Shown: positions 1 through 8,149 of the stretch, in pieces
Position numbering within the stretch: position 1 is the first letter of the stretch
Layout of the letters: each line of letters starts with the position of its first letter
Assembly: GCF_030285625.1 (NCBI RefSeq)
Contig: NZ_CP127294.1
Location: 1,250,001-1,314,000, forward strand
From: Amycolatopsis sp. 2-15
GTDB taxonomy: Bacteria; Actinomycetota; Actinomycetes; Mycobacteriales; Pseudonocardiaceae
DNA length: 64,000 nt
Reading direction: 5' to 3'
The notes under the pieces: model-generated
Seen by the model: the letters and a program-made list of their open reading frames with translations, nothing else
What the model was told of the DNA's origin: nothing
The model's database searches: none
Translations under genes and position numbers: made by a program

Positions 1-83
1 CTCGGCTGCCCCATAGGACGCAACCAGGGTCCACCCAGATACACGGAGAGCAAAGATTTCTGGGAACTCTTCGTCTCCGCTGG

Positions 84-839
84 TCAGATGGGCTGGCGCG
101 GCTCTCTCGGATGCGGACCGACCGTGACCACCGGTAGGCCGGCAACCACCGCGGGCGCCAACGCCGCGGCCCAGTCGCGGTACCCGACCGGCCCCGGGTG
201 GAAGCGGTCCTCGGCGAACGTGCCCTCGTGCAGCAGGTCGGGTGTCATCGCCGAGTACGTGACGCCCGGCAGCCGCGCGAGCTCGGCCGCCGCCGTGTCC
301 AACGCCGTCGAGCGCGCGGACAGCGCGTCCCGCAGCGGCCGCGGCAACGACGGGAAGCTCGCCATCGGCGGCACCCCGGCCAGGACCACCGGCACCGGCC
401 CCAGCCGCCGCCGCACGTCGACGACCACCCCGAGCAGGTCGCGCCGGAACCGCGCGGCCGAGTGCAGCTCGAGGGTGTCGTTCACCCCCAGCGCGACCAC
501 CACAACGTCAGCCGGCGCCAGCCGCGCGACCAGCGAACGCCGGACCACCGCGGCAGTCGCCCCCGTCAGGCCCACTGCTTGCCAGCGCACCCGCAGACCG
601 CGGCGGGCGAGCTCGTTCGCGAGCTGCCCGGTGAGCCCGTCGGCGTGCGCGGCCACGCCGACGCCGTCCACGGTGGACTCCCCCAGCACGGCGACCCGGA
701 CCACGGGACCCTCGCCGGTGATCCCCTCGGCGGGGCCGCCGGCGCCGGGCAGGCGCGGGGTGCCGCGACGAACGCGCAGCGCTTGCACCGCGAGGACCGG
801 GGCCAGCGCGGCGAACAGGAAGAACCGGAGGAGGACCAT
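84..839 (-). CDS. SGNH/GDSL-family esterase or lipase, membrane-anchored
   Basis: A 251-residue SGNH hydrolase. A hydrophobic N-terminal segment (MVLLRFFLFAALAPVLA) suggests a signal anchor, so the enzyme probably acts outside the cell. Block I is GESTVDG with the nucleophile Ser, block III is GVND, and block V is DRFHP with the catalytic Asp/His. Substrate is unknown; the family deacylates lipids, glycans or esters. I prefer ATG at 839 over GTG at 863, because a RecA-NDp-like -10 (847-852) ends 7 nt before that ATG, which would give a near-leaderless mRNA, and the GTG would lie inside the promoter. The next gene upstream is co-oriented but separated by an inverted repeat. Family assignment is sure, substrate is not. 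Confidence 0.85.
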   Translation of the reverse strand: MVLLRFFLFAALAPVLAVQALRVRRGTPRLPGAGGPAEGITGEGPVVRVAVLGESTVDGVGVAAHADGLTGQLANELARRGLRVRWQAVGLTGATAAVVRRSLVARLAPADVVVVALGVNDTLELHSAARFRRDLLGVVVDVRRRLGPVPVVLAGVPPMASFPSLPRPLRDALSARSTALDTAAAELARLPGVTYSAMTPDLLHEGTFAEDRFHPGPVGYRDWAAALAPAVVAGLPVVTVGPHPREPRQPI

Positions 840-846
840 GCCACCG

Positions 847-869
847 ACCTTAAACACGATCACCGACGG
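847..869 (-). promoter_or_regulatory. RecA-NDp/PafBC-like promoter of the SGNH hydrolase
   Basis: Read on the minus strand: CCGTCGGTG, 8 nt, TAAGGT. This matches the DNA-damage promoter consensus TTGTCRGTG-N8-TANNNT at 7 of 9 positions in the -35 part, with exact spacing and a valid -10. The ATG begins 7 nt after the -10. Assignment is by motif only. Confidence 0.45.
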
Positions 870-885
870 TTCCGGCGCCCGAAGC

Positions 886-923
886 CGAGTTGCCCACAGG
901 CAGAGCGAGTTGTGGACAACTCG
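886..923. repeat. Inverted pair of DnaA-box-like 9-mers (locus 1 of 4)
   Basis: Arms at 886-898 and 911-923 (13 bp, one mismatch) around a 12-nt loop. The right arm contains TTGTCCACA on the minus strand, the left arm TTGCCCACA. It lies 16 bp upstream of the RecA-NDp-like -35. The same arrangement recurs at 6.6, 18.5 and 34.9 kb. Confidence 0.65.
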
Positions 924-926
924 CCC

Positions 927-1550
927 TCAACCGCGCGCGATCCCGACGGTCTCCCCGATCAACGCCGTATCCTCCGCCGCGTCGAGCAGGAACGTCGCAA
1001 CGTCGGCGCGCGAAATGACGAAGCCGCCCCGCACCGCGCCGTGCTTGCTGAAGCGCACGCGGCCCGTGGCCGGACCATCGGTGAGCCGAGGCGGCCGCAC
1101 GATCGTCCACTTCATGGCACTGGCCCGGATCACCGACTCCATCACGCGCAGATCGTCGAAACCGTTGCGCAGCACCGCACCCAGGATGGGTTTGACCACC
1201 AACCGCGTGAACGGGTCGTCGCCCTCGGTCGTCAGGCCGATCGCGCTCACCGCGACGAACCGCGCGGTGCCCGCCGCCGCGATCACGGCCCGCGCACCGT
1301 CGGCGTTCACCGTGGTCGGCCGCCGGTCGCGCGCCCCGAGCGCCAGGACGATCGCGTCGCGTCCCTCCACCGCCGAACCCAGCGAAGGATCGTCCAGCTC
1401 GAAAACCGCGACGTCCAGCTGTGGGTGACTCGCGACGTGCAGCCGCTCGGGCGACCGGACCACGGCCGTCACGTGCGAGCCCCGCGCCAGCGCCTCCCGC
1501 ACGGCCAGCGTGCCGATCCGTCCACTCGCGCCGAGAACGGTGATTTTCAT
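927..1550 (-). CDS. NAD(P)H-binding, NmrA/SDR-like oxidoreductase
   Basis: A 207-residue protein beginning MKITVLGASGRIG, the glycine-rich dinucleotide-binding motif (GxSGxxG) of atypical short-chain dehydrogenases such as NmrA-like and flavin-reductase/BVR-B types. Length is typical (about 205-220). Start chosen at 1550 because GGAGGAG lies 6 nt upstream; an in-frame GTG at 1583 would overlap the operator region and lacks a ribosome site. It is divergent from a TetR regulator across two near-identical palindromes, so it is probably that regulator's main target. Substrate unknown; quinone or flavin reduction is possible. Confidence 0.8.
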   Translation of the reverse strand: MKITVLGASGRIGTLAVREALARGSHVTAVVRSPERLHVASHPQLDVAVFELDDPSLGSAVEGRDAIVLALGARDRRPTTVNADGARAVIAAAGTARFVAVSAIGLTTEGDDPFTRLVVKPILGAVLRNGFDDLRVMESVIRASAMKWTIVRPPRLTDGPATGRVRFSKHGAVRGGFVISRADVATFLLDAAEDTALIGETVGIARG

Positions 1551-1570
1551 GGCGACTCCTCCCGCCCAGG

Positions 1571-1612
1571 GGTGAGTGTTCACTCACCAGGTAGGGTGAG
1601 TGAACACTCACC
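1571..1612. promoter_or_regulatory. Twin TetR operators between divergent genes
   Basis: Two 18-bp palindromes, GGTGAGTG-TT-CACTCACC (1571-1588) and GGTGAGTG-AA-CACTCACC (1595-1612). They are identical except that the centre is TT in one and AA in the other, so each is the reverse complement of the other. Centres are 24 bp apart. They fill the space between the oxidoreductase start (1550) and the TetR start (1641). Confidence 0.85.
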
Positions 1613-1640
1613 ACGCTGAGAACGTCCTCAGGGAGCACCG

Positions 1641-2213
1641 TTGGGAAGCCGTCAGGACCTCGTCGCCGCAGCCGCCAAGGTCATGCGCGAGCAGGGCTAC
1701 GCGCACGCGACCACGAAGGCCATCGCGCAGGCCGCGGGGTATTCGGAAGCCCTGCTGTACAAGCACTTCCGCGACAAGACAGCGTTGTTCCTCGCCGTGC
1801 TGAGCGAGGAGCTGCCGGCGCTGGGCGCCACGGCCGCGCACCTGACGCGCCACGCCGCCGACGCGTCGCTGGAACAAAACCTGACCGAGCTCGCCGGCAC
1901 CGCGCTCGAGTTCTACCGCGCGAGCTTCCCGATCTCCGTCTCGATCTTCTCTTCACGCGACCTGCTGCGCACCCACCGCGCCGCGCTCGACACCGGCCAC
2001 GGCCCCGACCAGCCGATCGTCCTGGTGGAGACATACCTGCGGGCCGAAGCCGAGCTCGGCCGCATCCCCGCCCACGCCGACCTCGGCGCGGCCGCGCGCC
2101 TGCTGCTCGGCGCATGCTTCCAGCAGGCCTTCCTGGACTCCTTCGAAGACACCGACAGCGGCACCGCCGTCGCCGCCCGCTTGGCGAAGACCCTGATCGC
2201 CGGGCTCCGGTGA
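1641..2213 (+). CDS. TetR-family transcriptional repressor
   Basis: A 190-residue TetR regulator. The N-terminal helix-turn-helix (about residues 5-50) reads through TTKAIAQAAGYSEALLYKHFRDK, the classic TetR DNA-binding segment; the rest is a helical ligand-binding domain. The apparent start is TTG, with GGGAG 5-6 nt upstream; no ATG or GTG fits the family N-terminus better. It should bind the two palindromes just upstream and control itself and the divergent oxidoreductase. The 3' end is only 4 bp from the convergent MarR-type gene. Ligand unknown. Confidence 0.88.
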   Translation: MGSRQDLVAAAAKVMREQGYAHATTKAIAQAAGYSEALLYKHFRDKTALFLAVLSEELPALGATAAHLTRHAADASLEQNLTELAGTALEFYRASFPISVSIFSSRDLLRTHRAALDTGHGPDQPIVLVETYLRAEAELGRIPAHADLGAAARLLLGACFQQAFLDSFEDTDSGTAVAARLAKTLIAGLR

Positions 2214-2217
2214 ACCG

Positions 2218-2706
2218 TCAGGCTTCGGCGGCCCGCCGCTTCGCCCGCTCCTCGTGCCACCGGTCGTAGAGGTTCGTGATCTCTTTCAGCGCGAACGACA
2301 GGAAGTCCTGCATCTCCGCCAGCCGCTTGCCGGCCGGCGTGTCCGCGCCCAGCGCGTCGATACCCTCCTCGGCCGCGTCGCGCCACATCATCAGGAACCG
2401 GTCGCGCTTCAGGAAAGTCGCGTACCAGAGGTCGTCATACAGCCGGTAGTGGTCACGGCGTTCGCCCGGCTCGCGAATCTTCGTCACGAGCCCCACCTGC
2501 TCCAGGTACCGCACGGCACCGGACACAGCCGCGGGGCTCACCGACAGCTGCGACGCCAGATCGGCGGCCGTGAGCTGACCTTCGTCGGTCGTCATCAGTG
2601 CCGCGAAGACGCGGGCGGCCATGCGCTGCATCCCGATCTGCGACAGCACGAGGCCCAGGCTCTCGACGTACCGGCGGACGGCGTCCTCGTCTCGCTGCGT
2701 CGTCAT
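2218..2706 (-). CDS. GbsR/MarR-family transcriptional regulator
   Basis: A 162-residue winged-helix regulator. Residues about 38-90 (TAADLASQLSVSPAAVSGAVRYLEQVGLVTKIREPGERRDHYRL) are a MarR/GbsR winged helix with the wing. Start at 2706 is supported by GAGAGGATGG upstream. It is divergent from an ABC exporter operon; this pairing is common for repressors of drug or lipid exporters, so it probably represses the exporter, perhaps together with itself. The inducer is unknown. Confidence 0.87.
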   Translation of the reverse strand: MTTQRDEDAVRRYVESLGLVLSQIGMQRMAARVFAALMTTDEGQLTAADLASQLSVSPAAVSGAVRYLEQVGLVTKIREPGERRDHYRLYDDLWYATFLKRDRFLMMWRDAAEEGIDALGADTPAGKRLAEMQDFLSFALKEITNLYDRWHEERAKRRAAEA

Positions 2707-2742
2707 CCGTCCATCCTCTCGCACGCCCCAGGCCATGATCAC

Positions 2743-2780
2743 TAGATACAGACATTTTCTTAACTTCACAACTTCGTGAA
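2743..2780 (-). promoter_or_regulatory. Promoter of the MarR-type gene with overlapping palindrome
   Basis: Minus strand: -35 TTGTGA (2766-2771), 17-nt spacer, -10 TATCTA (2743-2748). A palindrome TTCAC-N6-GTGAA (2765-2780) covers the -35 and is a plausible operator for the MarR-type protein, controlling the regulator and the divergent ABC genes. Confidence 0.45.
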
Positions 2781-2800
2781 ACGAGTGTAGCTTCCGAAAC

Positions 2801-3694
2801 ATGGGAAACGCCATCTCGATCTCCGGCCTCCACAAGTCTTTTGGCGCGGCGATGGCCCTCGACGGCCTCGATCTCCAGGTTCCCGTGGGGGAAGTCCACG
2901 GTTTTCTCGGCCCGAACGGCGCCGGGAAGTCCACCACCGTCCGGGTTCTGCTCGGGCTGCTGCACGCCGACGCGGGTGAGGTGAGCCTGCTCGACGGCGA
3001 TCCGTGGCGCGACGCGGCGAGCCTGCACCACCGCCTCGCCTACGTGCCCGGCGACGTCAACCTCTGGCCCAACCTCTCGGGCGGCGAGGTGATCGACCTG
3101 CTCGGACGCCTGCGCGGCGGGCTCGACCAGGGCCGACGCAAGGACCTCATCGAGCGGTTCGACCTCGATCCGCGCAAGAAAGGCCGCACGTACTCCAAGG
3201 GCAACCGGCAGAAGGTCGCCATCGTGGCCGCGCTCGCGTCCACTGTGGACCTGCTGATCCTCGACGAGCCGACCTCGGGCCTCGACCCGCTCATGGAGTC
3301 GGTGTTCCAGGAATGCATCCAGGAGGAACGCGCGCAGGGCCGCACCGTGCTGCTGTCGAGCCACATCCTCGCGGAGGTGGAAGCGTTGTGCGACAAGGTG
3401 AGCATCATCCGCAACGGCCGCACCGTCGAGTCCGGCACGCTCGCCGAGCTGCGCCACCTCACCCGCACGTCGATCACCGCGGAGCTGGCCGGGCCGCCCA
3501 ACGGCCTGGCCCAGCTCGCCGACGTCCACGGCCTCGAGGTGACCGGCAACCGCGTGCGCTTCGACGTGGAGACGCGCTCACTCGACGACGCGCTGCGCCA
3601 GCTCACGCAGGTCGGCGTGCGCAGCCTGGTCAGCCAGCCGCCGACGCTGGAGGAGCTCTTCCTGCGCCACTACACCGAGGGGACCGGGAAATGA
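2801..3694 (+). CDS. ABC exporter ATP-binding subunit
   Basis: A 297-residue ATPase with Walker [10 protein letters not shown] at residues 37-45, a signature written YSKGNRQK in place of LSGGQ, Walker B LLILDEP followed by the D-loop, and the H-loop LLSSH. A C-terminal extension of about 80 residues is typical of the antibiotic/multidrug ABC-2 exporters. The stop overlaps the permease start (ATGA), so the two are translated together. Probable role is export of a hydrophobic compound across the cytoplasmic membrane. Divergent MarR-type regulator upstream. Confidence 0.92.
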   Translation: MGNAISISGLHKSFGAAMALDGLDLQVPVGEVHGFLGPNGAGKSTTVRVLLGLLHADAGEVSLLDGDPWRDAASLHHRLAYVPGDVNLWPNLSGGEVIDLLGRLRGGLDQGRRKDLIERFDLDPRKKGRTYSKGNRQKVAIVAALASTVDLLILDEPTSGLDPLMESVFQECIQEERAQGRTVLLSSHILAEVEALCDKVSIIRNGRTVESGTLAELRHLTRTSITAELAGPPNGLAQLADVHGLEVTGNRVRFDVETRSLDDALRQLTQVGVRSLVSQPPTLEELFLRHYTEGTGK

Positions 3695-5319
3695 CCGCGA
3701 CCCTCATGCGGGCGCCGGCCACGAACACCGCACTCGTCGGCACCTGGCACCTCACCCGGCTCGCGCTGCGGCGTGACCGCGTGATCCTGCCGATCTGGAT
3801 CGTGCTGCTCAGCATCGTCCCGGCCGCCACGGTGTCGAGCTACGACCAGTTCTACCCCGACGCCGCCAGCCGCGCGGCGCTCACCGCGGGTGCCGTGGCG
3901 AACCCGTCGTTCTCGCTGCTCTACGGCCCGGCCTTCGACCTCACGACGGCGGGCGGCTTCATCGCGTGGCGCATGGGCGGGTTCCTCGCGCTGCTCATCG
4001 GGCTGATGGCCGTCTTCACGGTTACGCGCCACACGCGCGCCGAGGAGGACTCGGGCCGCGCGGAGCTGCTGGCGTCCACTGTGGTCGGTCGCTACGCGGC
4101 CCTGACCGCGGCTGTCCTCGTGTCCGGCGCGGCGAGCGTGCTGATCGGCGTGATCCAGGTCGGCACGATGATCAGCGCGAAGCTGCCAGCCGACGGCGCC
4201 CTGGCCTTCGGCGCGGGCACGGCGTTGGCGGGCTTGGTGTTCACGGGCGTCGCGGCGGTGGCCGTGCAGTTCGCCGAGTACTCGCGCACGGCCAACGGCA
4301 TCGGCACCGCGGTGATCGGCGTCGCCTTCCTGCTGCGCGGCGCGGGCGACTCGACATCCGACGCCCACTGGGTCTCGTGGCTCTCGCCGATCGGCTGGTC
4401 GCAGCAGGTGCGCCCTTTCGCGGGCGAACGCTGGTGGGTCCTGCTGCTGCCCGTTGTGTTGAGTGTCGTGCTGGGCGCCGCCGGCTACGCCCTCCTGCCG
4501 CGCCGCGACGTCGGCACCGGCCTGGTGCCGCCCCGTCCGGGACCGCCTGGCGGTACGCCTTCGTTGCGCACGCCGTTCGCGCTGGCGTGGCGGCTGCAAC
4601 GCGGCCCGCTCCTGGGCTGGGTCGTCGGCTTCGCCATCGGCGGCGCACTGTTCGGCTCCATCGCGAGCGGCATCTCCGGCCTCGTCGGCGACACCGAGCA
4701 GACGCGCCAGATCTTCGAGCGCCTCGGCGGTTCCGATGCGATCGTCGACGCCTTCCTCGCGACGATGGTGAGCCTGTTCGCCATGCTCAGCGCGCTGTAC
4801 GGCGTGCAGGCGACGCTGCGGATGCGCACCGAGGAGACGGGCGTGCGCTTCGAACCGCTCCTCGCCACCCGCGTCGGCCGCCTCCGGCTGGCGGCGAGCC
4901 ACCTCGTATTCGCGTACGTCGGGACGGCCCTGCTGGTGCTCGTCGGCGGGGTGCTGCTAGGCATTTCGCACGGGCTGCGCTCCGGGAACGTCGGCGTTTC
5001 CGTGGCCGACATGCTGACGGCCGTGCTGGTGCAGGTGCCGGCGACGTGGGTGATCGTTTCGGTGTGCACGCTGCTTTTCGGGCTGCTGCCGCGCTTCACC
5101 GGCCTGGCCTGGGCCGCCGGCGCGCTGGGGCTGCTGATCAGCCTGTTCGGTCCGGTCGTGAACGCGCCACAGGCGGTGCTGGACGTCTCGCCGTTCCAGC
5201 ACCCGCCCAAGCTCCCGGGCGCGGCCTTCACGGCGACGCCGATCGTGTGGCTGCTGGTGGTCGCGGTGGCGTGCCTGGTGCTCGGCCTGTTCGGCTGGCG
5301 CCGGCGGGACGTCGGTTAG
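3691..5319 (+). CDS. ABC-2 type exporter permease (polyketide-antibiotic transporter type)
   Basis: A 542-residue membrane protein with about 12 hydrophobic segments in two similar halves (residues about 30-275 and 300-540). This is the duplicated layout of actinobacterial polyketide-antibiotic ABC permeases rather than a single ABC-2 domain. Conserved features include the [13 protein letters not shown] and [14 protein letters not shown] segments in the two halves, typical of this family. Translated from ATG overlapping the ATPase stop. The 3' end overlaps the convergent lipoprotein gene by 4 bp. Substrate cannot be told from sequence. Confidence 0.9.
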   Translation: MTATLMRAPATNTALVGTWHLTRLALRRDRVILPIWIVLLSIVPAATVSSYDQFYPDAASRAALTAGAVANPSFSLLYGPAFDLTTAGGFIAWRMGGFLALLIGLMAVFTVTRHTRAEEDSGRAELLASTVVGRYAALTAAVLVSGAASVLIGVIQVGTMISAKLPADGALAFGAGTALAGLVFTGVAAVAVQFAEYSRTANGIGTAVIGVAFLLRGAGDSTSDAHWVSWLSPIGWSQQVRPFAGERWWVLLLPVVLSVVLGAAGYALLPRRDVGTGLVPPRPGPPGGTPSLRTPFALAWRLQRGPLLGWVVGFAIGGALFGSIASGISGLVGDTEQTRQIFERLGGSDAIVDAFLATMVSLFAMLSALYGVQATLRMRTEETGVRFEPLLATRVGRLRLAASHLVFAYVGTALLVLVGGVLLGISHGLRSGNVGVSVADMLTAVLVQVPATWVIVSVCTLLFGLLPRFTGLAWAAGALGLLISLFGPVVNAPQAVLDVSPFQHPPKLPGAAFTATPIVWLLVVAVACLVLGLFGWRRRDVG

Positions 5320-5756
5320 CGAACGGTCCCGTCGGGCCCCACGACCAAGCGGACTTGAACTCCTGGTTCACCGCATTGGCTCGCCTTCGGCGCCTGCGGG
5401 TGAACGGTCGTTCGCTTGGCGGCGCCGCCGTCGAGCACGAGCTTGACGCCAACGGGCGCGGCGGGCAGTCCGGAGATCTCGACGAACCCGTACCGCCCGC
5501 CGGTCGGCACGGCGGATGCTCCGCAGGCTGTGGGGGTGCAGGTGGTGGGGCCGGCGGTGGTTGCTCTTTGGAGCCCCACCTGGCGCTGGGTGCAGTGGCC
5601 GGCCCAGCACGCGGTCACTTCGGCTCGGCTGAACTGCCCGGCCGGCACGTCGATGGCGAGGCCGGCGGGCACGGCGATGGCTGGGCACATGAGCGGTGGC
5701 GGGCTGCAGGCGGTGAGGCCGAGCAGGAGGAGGGCGACGGCTAGGTGTCTGCGCAC
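5316..5756 (-). CDS. Putative secreted lipoprotein
   Basis: A 146-residue protein with a lipobox: MRRHLAVALLLLGLTAC, so Cys17 is the predicted lipidated residue. The mature part is Cys-rich for a secreted actinobacterial protein and has no domain I recognise. GTG start. It converges on the ABC permease with a 4-bp overlap. The next gene to the right (same strand) is another exported or anchored protein. Function unknown. Confidence 0.7.
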   Translation of the reverse strand: MRRHLAVALLLLGLTACSPPPLMCPAIAVPAGLAIDVPAGQFSRAEVTACWAGHCTQRQVGLQRATTAGPTTCTPTACGASAVPTGGRYGFVEISGLPAAPVGVKLVLDGGAAKRTTVHPQAPKASQCGEPGVQVRLVVGPDGTVR

Positions 5757-5792
5757 GTCAGCCAGACGTGCGGGGGCGGCTGGGTGGTTGCA

Positions 5793-6167
5793 TCACCTCT
5801 GGGCCGAAGCGACATTCGGCGCGATGGCCGACGTCGGATCCAGCGACGTCGGCGACCCCGAGCCCGACTCCGACTGCGACTTCGGAGCGGGCAGCTCACG
5901 GGTCACGGACACCGTCGAGGTCGTCGTGCTCGGCGGTGGTGCCGGGGGTTCGGACTGCGACTGCGTCACGGTCACCGGGGGTGGTGGCCGGCCCGTGACC
6001 GTCACCGTGACCGGTTGCGCGGGCGGTGGCGACGACGGAACGGACGAACCGGCTGGACGGTTCGGTGAGTTCCCGGCCACGAGGAGTGCCGCCACGAGCA
6101 GGCCGACGGCGATGCCGGCCAGCCCGGTCACGACGACAGAACCCCAGGTCGGAGCCGTGTTGGACAA
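5793..6167 (-). CDS. Small membrane-anchored protein with Pro/Thr/Val-rich tail
   Basis: A 124-residue protein with one transmembrane helix near residues 11-31 (VVVTGLAGIAVGLLVAALLVAG), then a low-complexity exposed tail with repeated PVTVT and TTTSTVSVT blocks. Start is TTG at 6167, chosen because GGGAGGT sits 5-6 nt upstream. Such tails are typical of actinobacterial cell-envelope proteins. No enzyme domain. It could be co-transcribed with the lipoprotein to its left. Confidence 0.6.
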   Translation of the reverse strand: MSNTAPTWGSVVVTGLAGIAVGLLVAALLVAGNSPNRPAGSSVPSSPPPAQPVTVTVTGRPPPPVTVTQSQSEPPAPPPSTTTSTVSVTRELPAPKSQSESGSGSPTSLDPTSAIAPNVASAQR

Positions 6168-6549
6168 ACCGGCACCTCCCTCGCCGAGCCGACGCGCGGG
6201 TACGAGGAGTAGTCGTGTTGATCTTATGCGCCGTTACAGACTGTGCAAGTTGAGCCGAATAAACGCAAGTTTGCGATCAGATGACCCCGCGCCGCAGATT
6301 CGAGGACTCCGGGCGACCGGTCCCGGCCGGCCTGGCCACGAGCAAACGTTGTTCAGCACCACCGGATTCTGCCGATTTCACCTCGTCGCCAGCGCCACCC
6401 CGCGCAGCCTGATCGCTTTGACGACGCTCAAACCGGCTCCGCGGCTACGCACCGCCGCCGCAGCGCCCCGCTCGGCGCTCAACAATTGCCCCTTCGCAAG
6501 GCGCTCACCAGGCAAAACCCCCGCCCTCCCAAGGGGGCGTCCCATCTCC
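6168..6549. other. Intergenic stretch without a convincing gene
   Basis: No open frame here has a credible start, ribosome site and family match. It lies downstream (minus-strand sense) of a RecA-NDp-like promoter at 6550-6572 and includes the leader of the anchored protein. It may be the remnant of a gene once driven by that promoter. Confidence 0.4.
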
Positions 6550-6572
6550 ATTCTACCGGCCAGCGCCGACCA
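6550..6572 (-). promoter_or_regulatory. Orphan RecA-NDp-like promoter
   Basis: Minus strand: TGGTCGGCG, 8 nt, TAGAAT. Seven of nine matches to TTGTCRGTG, exact N8 spacing and a valid TANNNT. No recognisable gene follows directly. The flanking sequence (GGCGTCCC block at 6536-6543) is shared with the copy at 18.4-18.5 kb. Confidence 0.4.
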
Positions 6573-6595
6573 GACCGTTGAAAAGCTGCGCGGAG

Positions 6596-6640
6596 GCCCG
6601 AGTTATCCACAACGCCGTTGCCACTGTGGGTAACTCGGGC
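6596..6640. repeat. Inverted pair of DnaA-box-like 9-mers (locus 2 of 4)
   Basis: Arms 6596-6611 and 6625-6640 (16 bp, one mismatch), 13-nt loop. The left arm contains TTATCCACA, a perfect DnaA box; the right arm carries TTACCCACA on the minus strand. It lies 23 bp upstream of the RecA-NDp-like -35. Confidence 0.65.
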
Positions 6641-7028
6641 GCGGGCACCTCAGCGGATTGCGAGGACGCGTCACAGAGAGTTGAGGGCGGCATAGGGCCC
6701 AGGTTGACCGCGGCGCGATGACCGCAGGCGCCGGTATGCGAGGAACCGATGGCCAGGTTCCGAGTTGCGCCTGACTGCGGTGGCCGTGGCACGGTTTTCG
6801 CCCGGCCCCGGGGGCCGGTTCCGCCCGGCCGGGATGCGGCCAAGCAGGAGCACGGCGGAAGACCCAGCCGGCGCCTGCCTCATGATGCGCGCGGCGCAGC
6901 CAAGGCGCGCCGCCCTCTCGTAACTCCGCACTTCGAAATCGCCGAAAGTGTGATCGGCAACAAGATCGCCCAACCTGCGCGGCACGGTCGCGAGCCCGTT
7001 CCGCTCGATGCCCACAACTCCTCAGCCA
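6641..7028. other. Non-coding stretch before an MFS fragment
   Basis: No gene supported. The sequence directly left of 7029 is not homologous in any obvious way to the missing half of the transporter, so the fragment looks truncated by deletion or replacement. Confidence 0.35.
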
Positions 7029-7504
7029 TGACCCTCGAGCTCGCGCCGATCGGGGTCCTCAGCACGGTTTCCCTCACCGGCGCACTGGTCGCCAGCGCCA
7101 TCGCGCGGCCGCTCGCGGCGAGAATCGGGGCGGCACGGGCACTGAACGCGGCAGCAGTCGTCTACGGAGGCTCGTTCCTGCTCTACGCCTTCACCACTCC
7201 GGGCTGGGGCCTGGCCTGGTACGTCGCCGGCGGTGTGGGCGCGGGGTTCGGGATCATCCTCATCAACGTCTACGCCGTGAGCTTCCGCCAGGCCGTCACG
7301 CCGAGGCGGTTGCTGGGCCGCGTGACGTCGGTGTCGACGACGCTCATCCGCGGCACGGCACCGCTGGGCAGCCTGGCGGGCGGCGTCCTCGCCGAGGTGA
7401 CGTCCATGCGCGCCACGCTGTACGTCGTCGGCGTCGGCCTGGTGCTGTCGACGGCGATCCTGCTCGCGTCGCCGCTGCGGAAGCTCAGGGACCTGCCGGG
7501 GTGA
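7029..7504 (+). pseudogene. C-terminal half of an MFS transporter
   Basis: The frame from about 7029 reads as the last five or six helices of a major facilitator: hydrophobic segments, an IARPLAARIGAARAL cytoplasmic loop like the MFS mid-protein motif, and a RRLLGRVTSVSTTLIRGTAPLGSLAGG segment typical of the C-terminal half in the drug-efflux MFS group. About 158 residues remain where about 400 are expected, and the preceding in-frame sequence does not look like a transporter. It overlaps the convergent TetR gene by 20 bp. Almost certainly non-functional. Confidence 0.7.
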
Positions 7505-8045
7505 CGGTGCGCAGGCCGTCCAGCAGCACGCGGACCAGATGGTGGCTTCCAGGCGAGTACCGCTCGACGGCGAGGGCGCCGACGATCAGCGCACGCAGGT
7601 CGTCGCCATCGAGATCGCGGCGAACCGCCCCCGCCGCCTGCGCGCGCTGGAGCAGGGCGGCGAGGTTCGCGCGGAACTCCGTGCCGATCTCCGCCTTGTA
7701 CGCGGAGCCTGTGGTGGCGCCGAGTGCTTCGCAGATCGCGCGGTTGAGGGAGGCCTGCTTGATCACGCGCGCGAAGTAGTCGTAGAAGGCCGCGCCCGGG
7801 TCTTCGGCGTCGACGAGCTCGCGGGCCTCGGCCGCGAACTGCTCCAGGCGCTCCAGCACCACGGCCTGGAAAAGCGCCTCCTTGCTGGGGAAATGCCGAT
7901 AAACCGTGCCCGCGCCGACGCCCGCGAGCCGCGCGATGTCGTCGAGGGGCACGGCCAGGCCGTCGGCCGCGAAGGCCTCCTCGGCGGCAGCCAGCACGCG
8001 GGCCCTGTTGCGGCGCGCGTCGGCGCGCAGCAGTGGCTTGTCCAC
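7485..8045 (-). CDS. TetR-family transcriptional regulator
   Basis: A 186-residue TetR regulator with N-terminal LRADARRNRARVLAAAEEAFA and recognition segment PLDDIARLAGVGAGTVYRHFPSKEALF. The C-terminal helical part matches the TetR subgroup with a SBP-type C-terminal domain. GTG start at 8045 has GGAGGA 6 nt upstream. It is divergent from a SnoaL-like gene and probably binds the CGGAG-N6-CTCCG palindrome at 8074-8089, inside the promoter of that gene. Confidence 0.88.
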   Translation of the reverse strand: MDKPLLRADARRNRARVLAAAEEAFAADGLAVPLDDIARLAGVGAGTVYRHFPSKEALFQAVVLERLEQFAAEARELVDAEDPGAAFYDYFARVIKQASLNRAICEALGATTGSAYKAEIGTEFRANLAALLQRAQAAGAVRRDLDGDDLRALIVGALAVERYSPGSHHLVRVLLDGLRTVTPAGP

Positions 8046-8065
8046 GGGCGTCCTCCTCGATCTCG

Positions 8066-8095
8066 TTGACAATCGGAGCGTCCACTCCGTATCGT
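8066..8095 (+). promoter_or_regulatory. Promoter and TetR operator for the SnoaL-like gene
   Basis: -35 TTGACA (8066-8071), 18-nt spacer, -10 TATCGT (8090-8095). The spacer carries CGGAG-N6-CTCCG (8074-8089), so a bound TetR dimer would block RNA polymerase. ATG follows at 8150. Confidence 0.65.
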
Positions 8096-8149
8096 GGGAA
8101 CCGGGTGCGCCGTTCCGATTCAACCTCATTCTTCCTCGGAGAACTCCTG

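Noticed and set aside
88..1619. Long plus-strand open frames opposite the SGNH hydrolase and NAD(P)-binding gene
   Set aside because: They span two real genes and the promoter and operator between them, and translate to Arg/Thr/Ser-rich sequence typical of antisense frames.
2801..3694. Defective ABC ATPase because LSGGQ is absent
   Set aside because: The YSKGNRQ-type signature is normal in this actinobacterial antibiotic-exporter subgroup; Walker A and B are intact.
6671..7015. Minus-strand ORF of 114 codons before the MFS fragment
   Set aside because: No ribosome site, no recognisable domain, Arg-rich composition and overlap with the non-coding flank.
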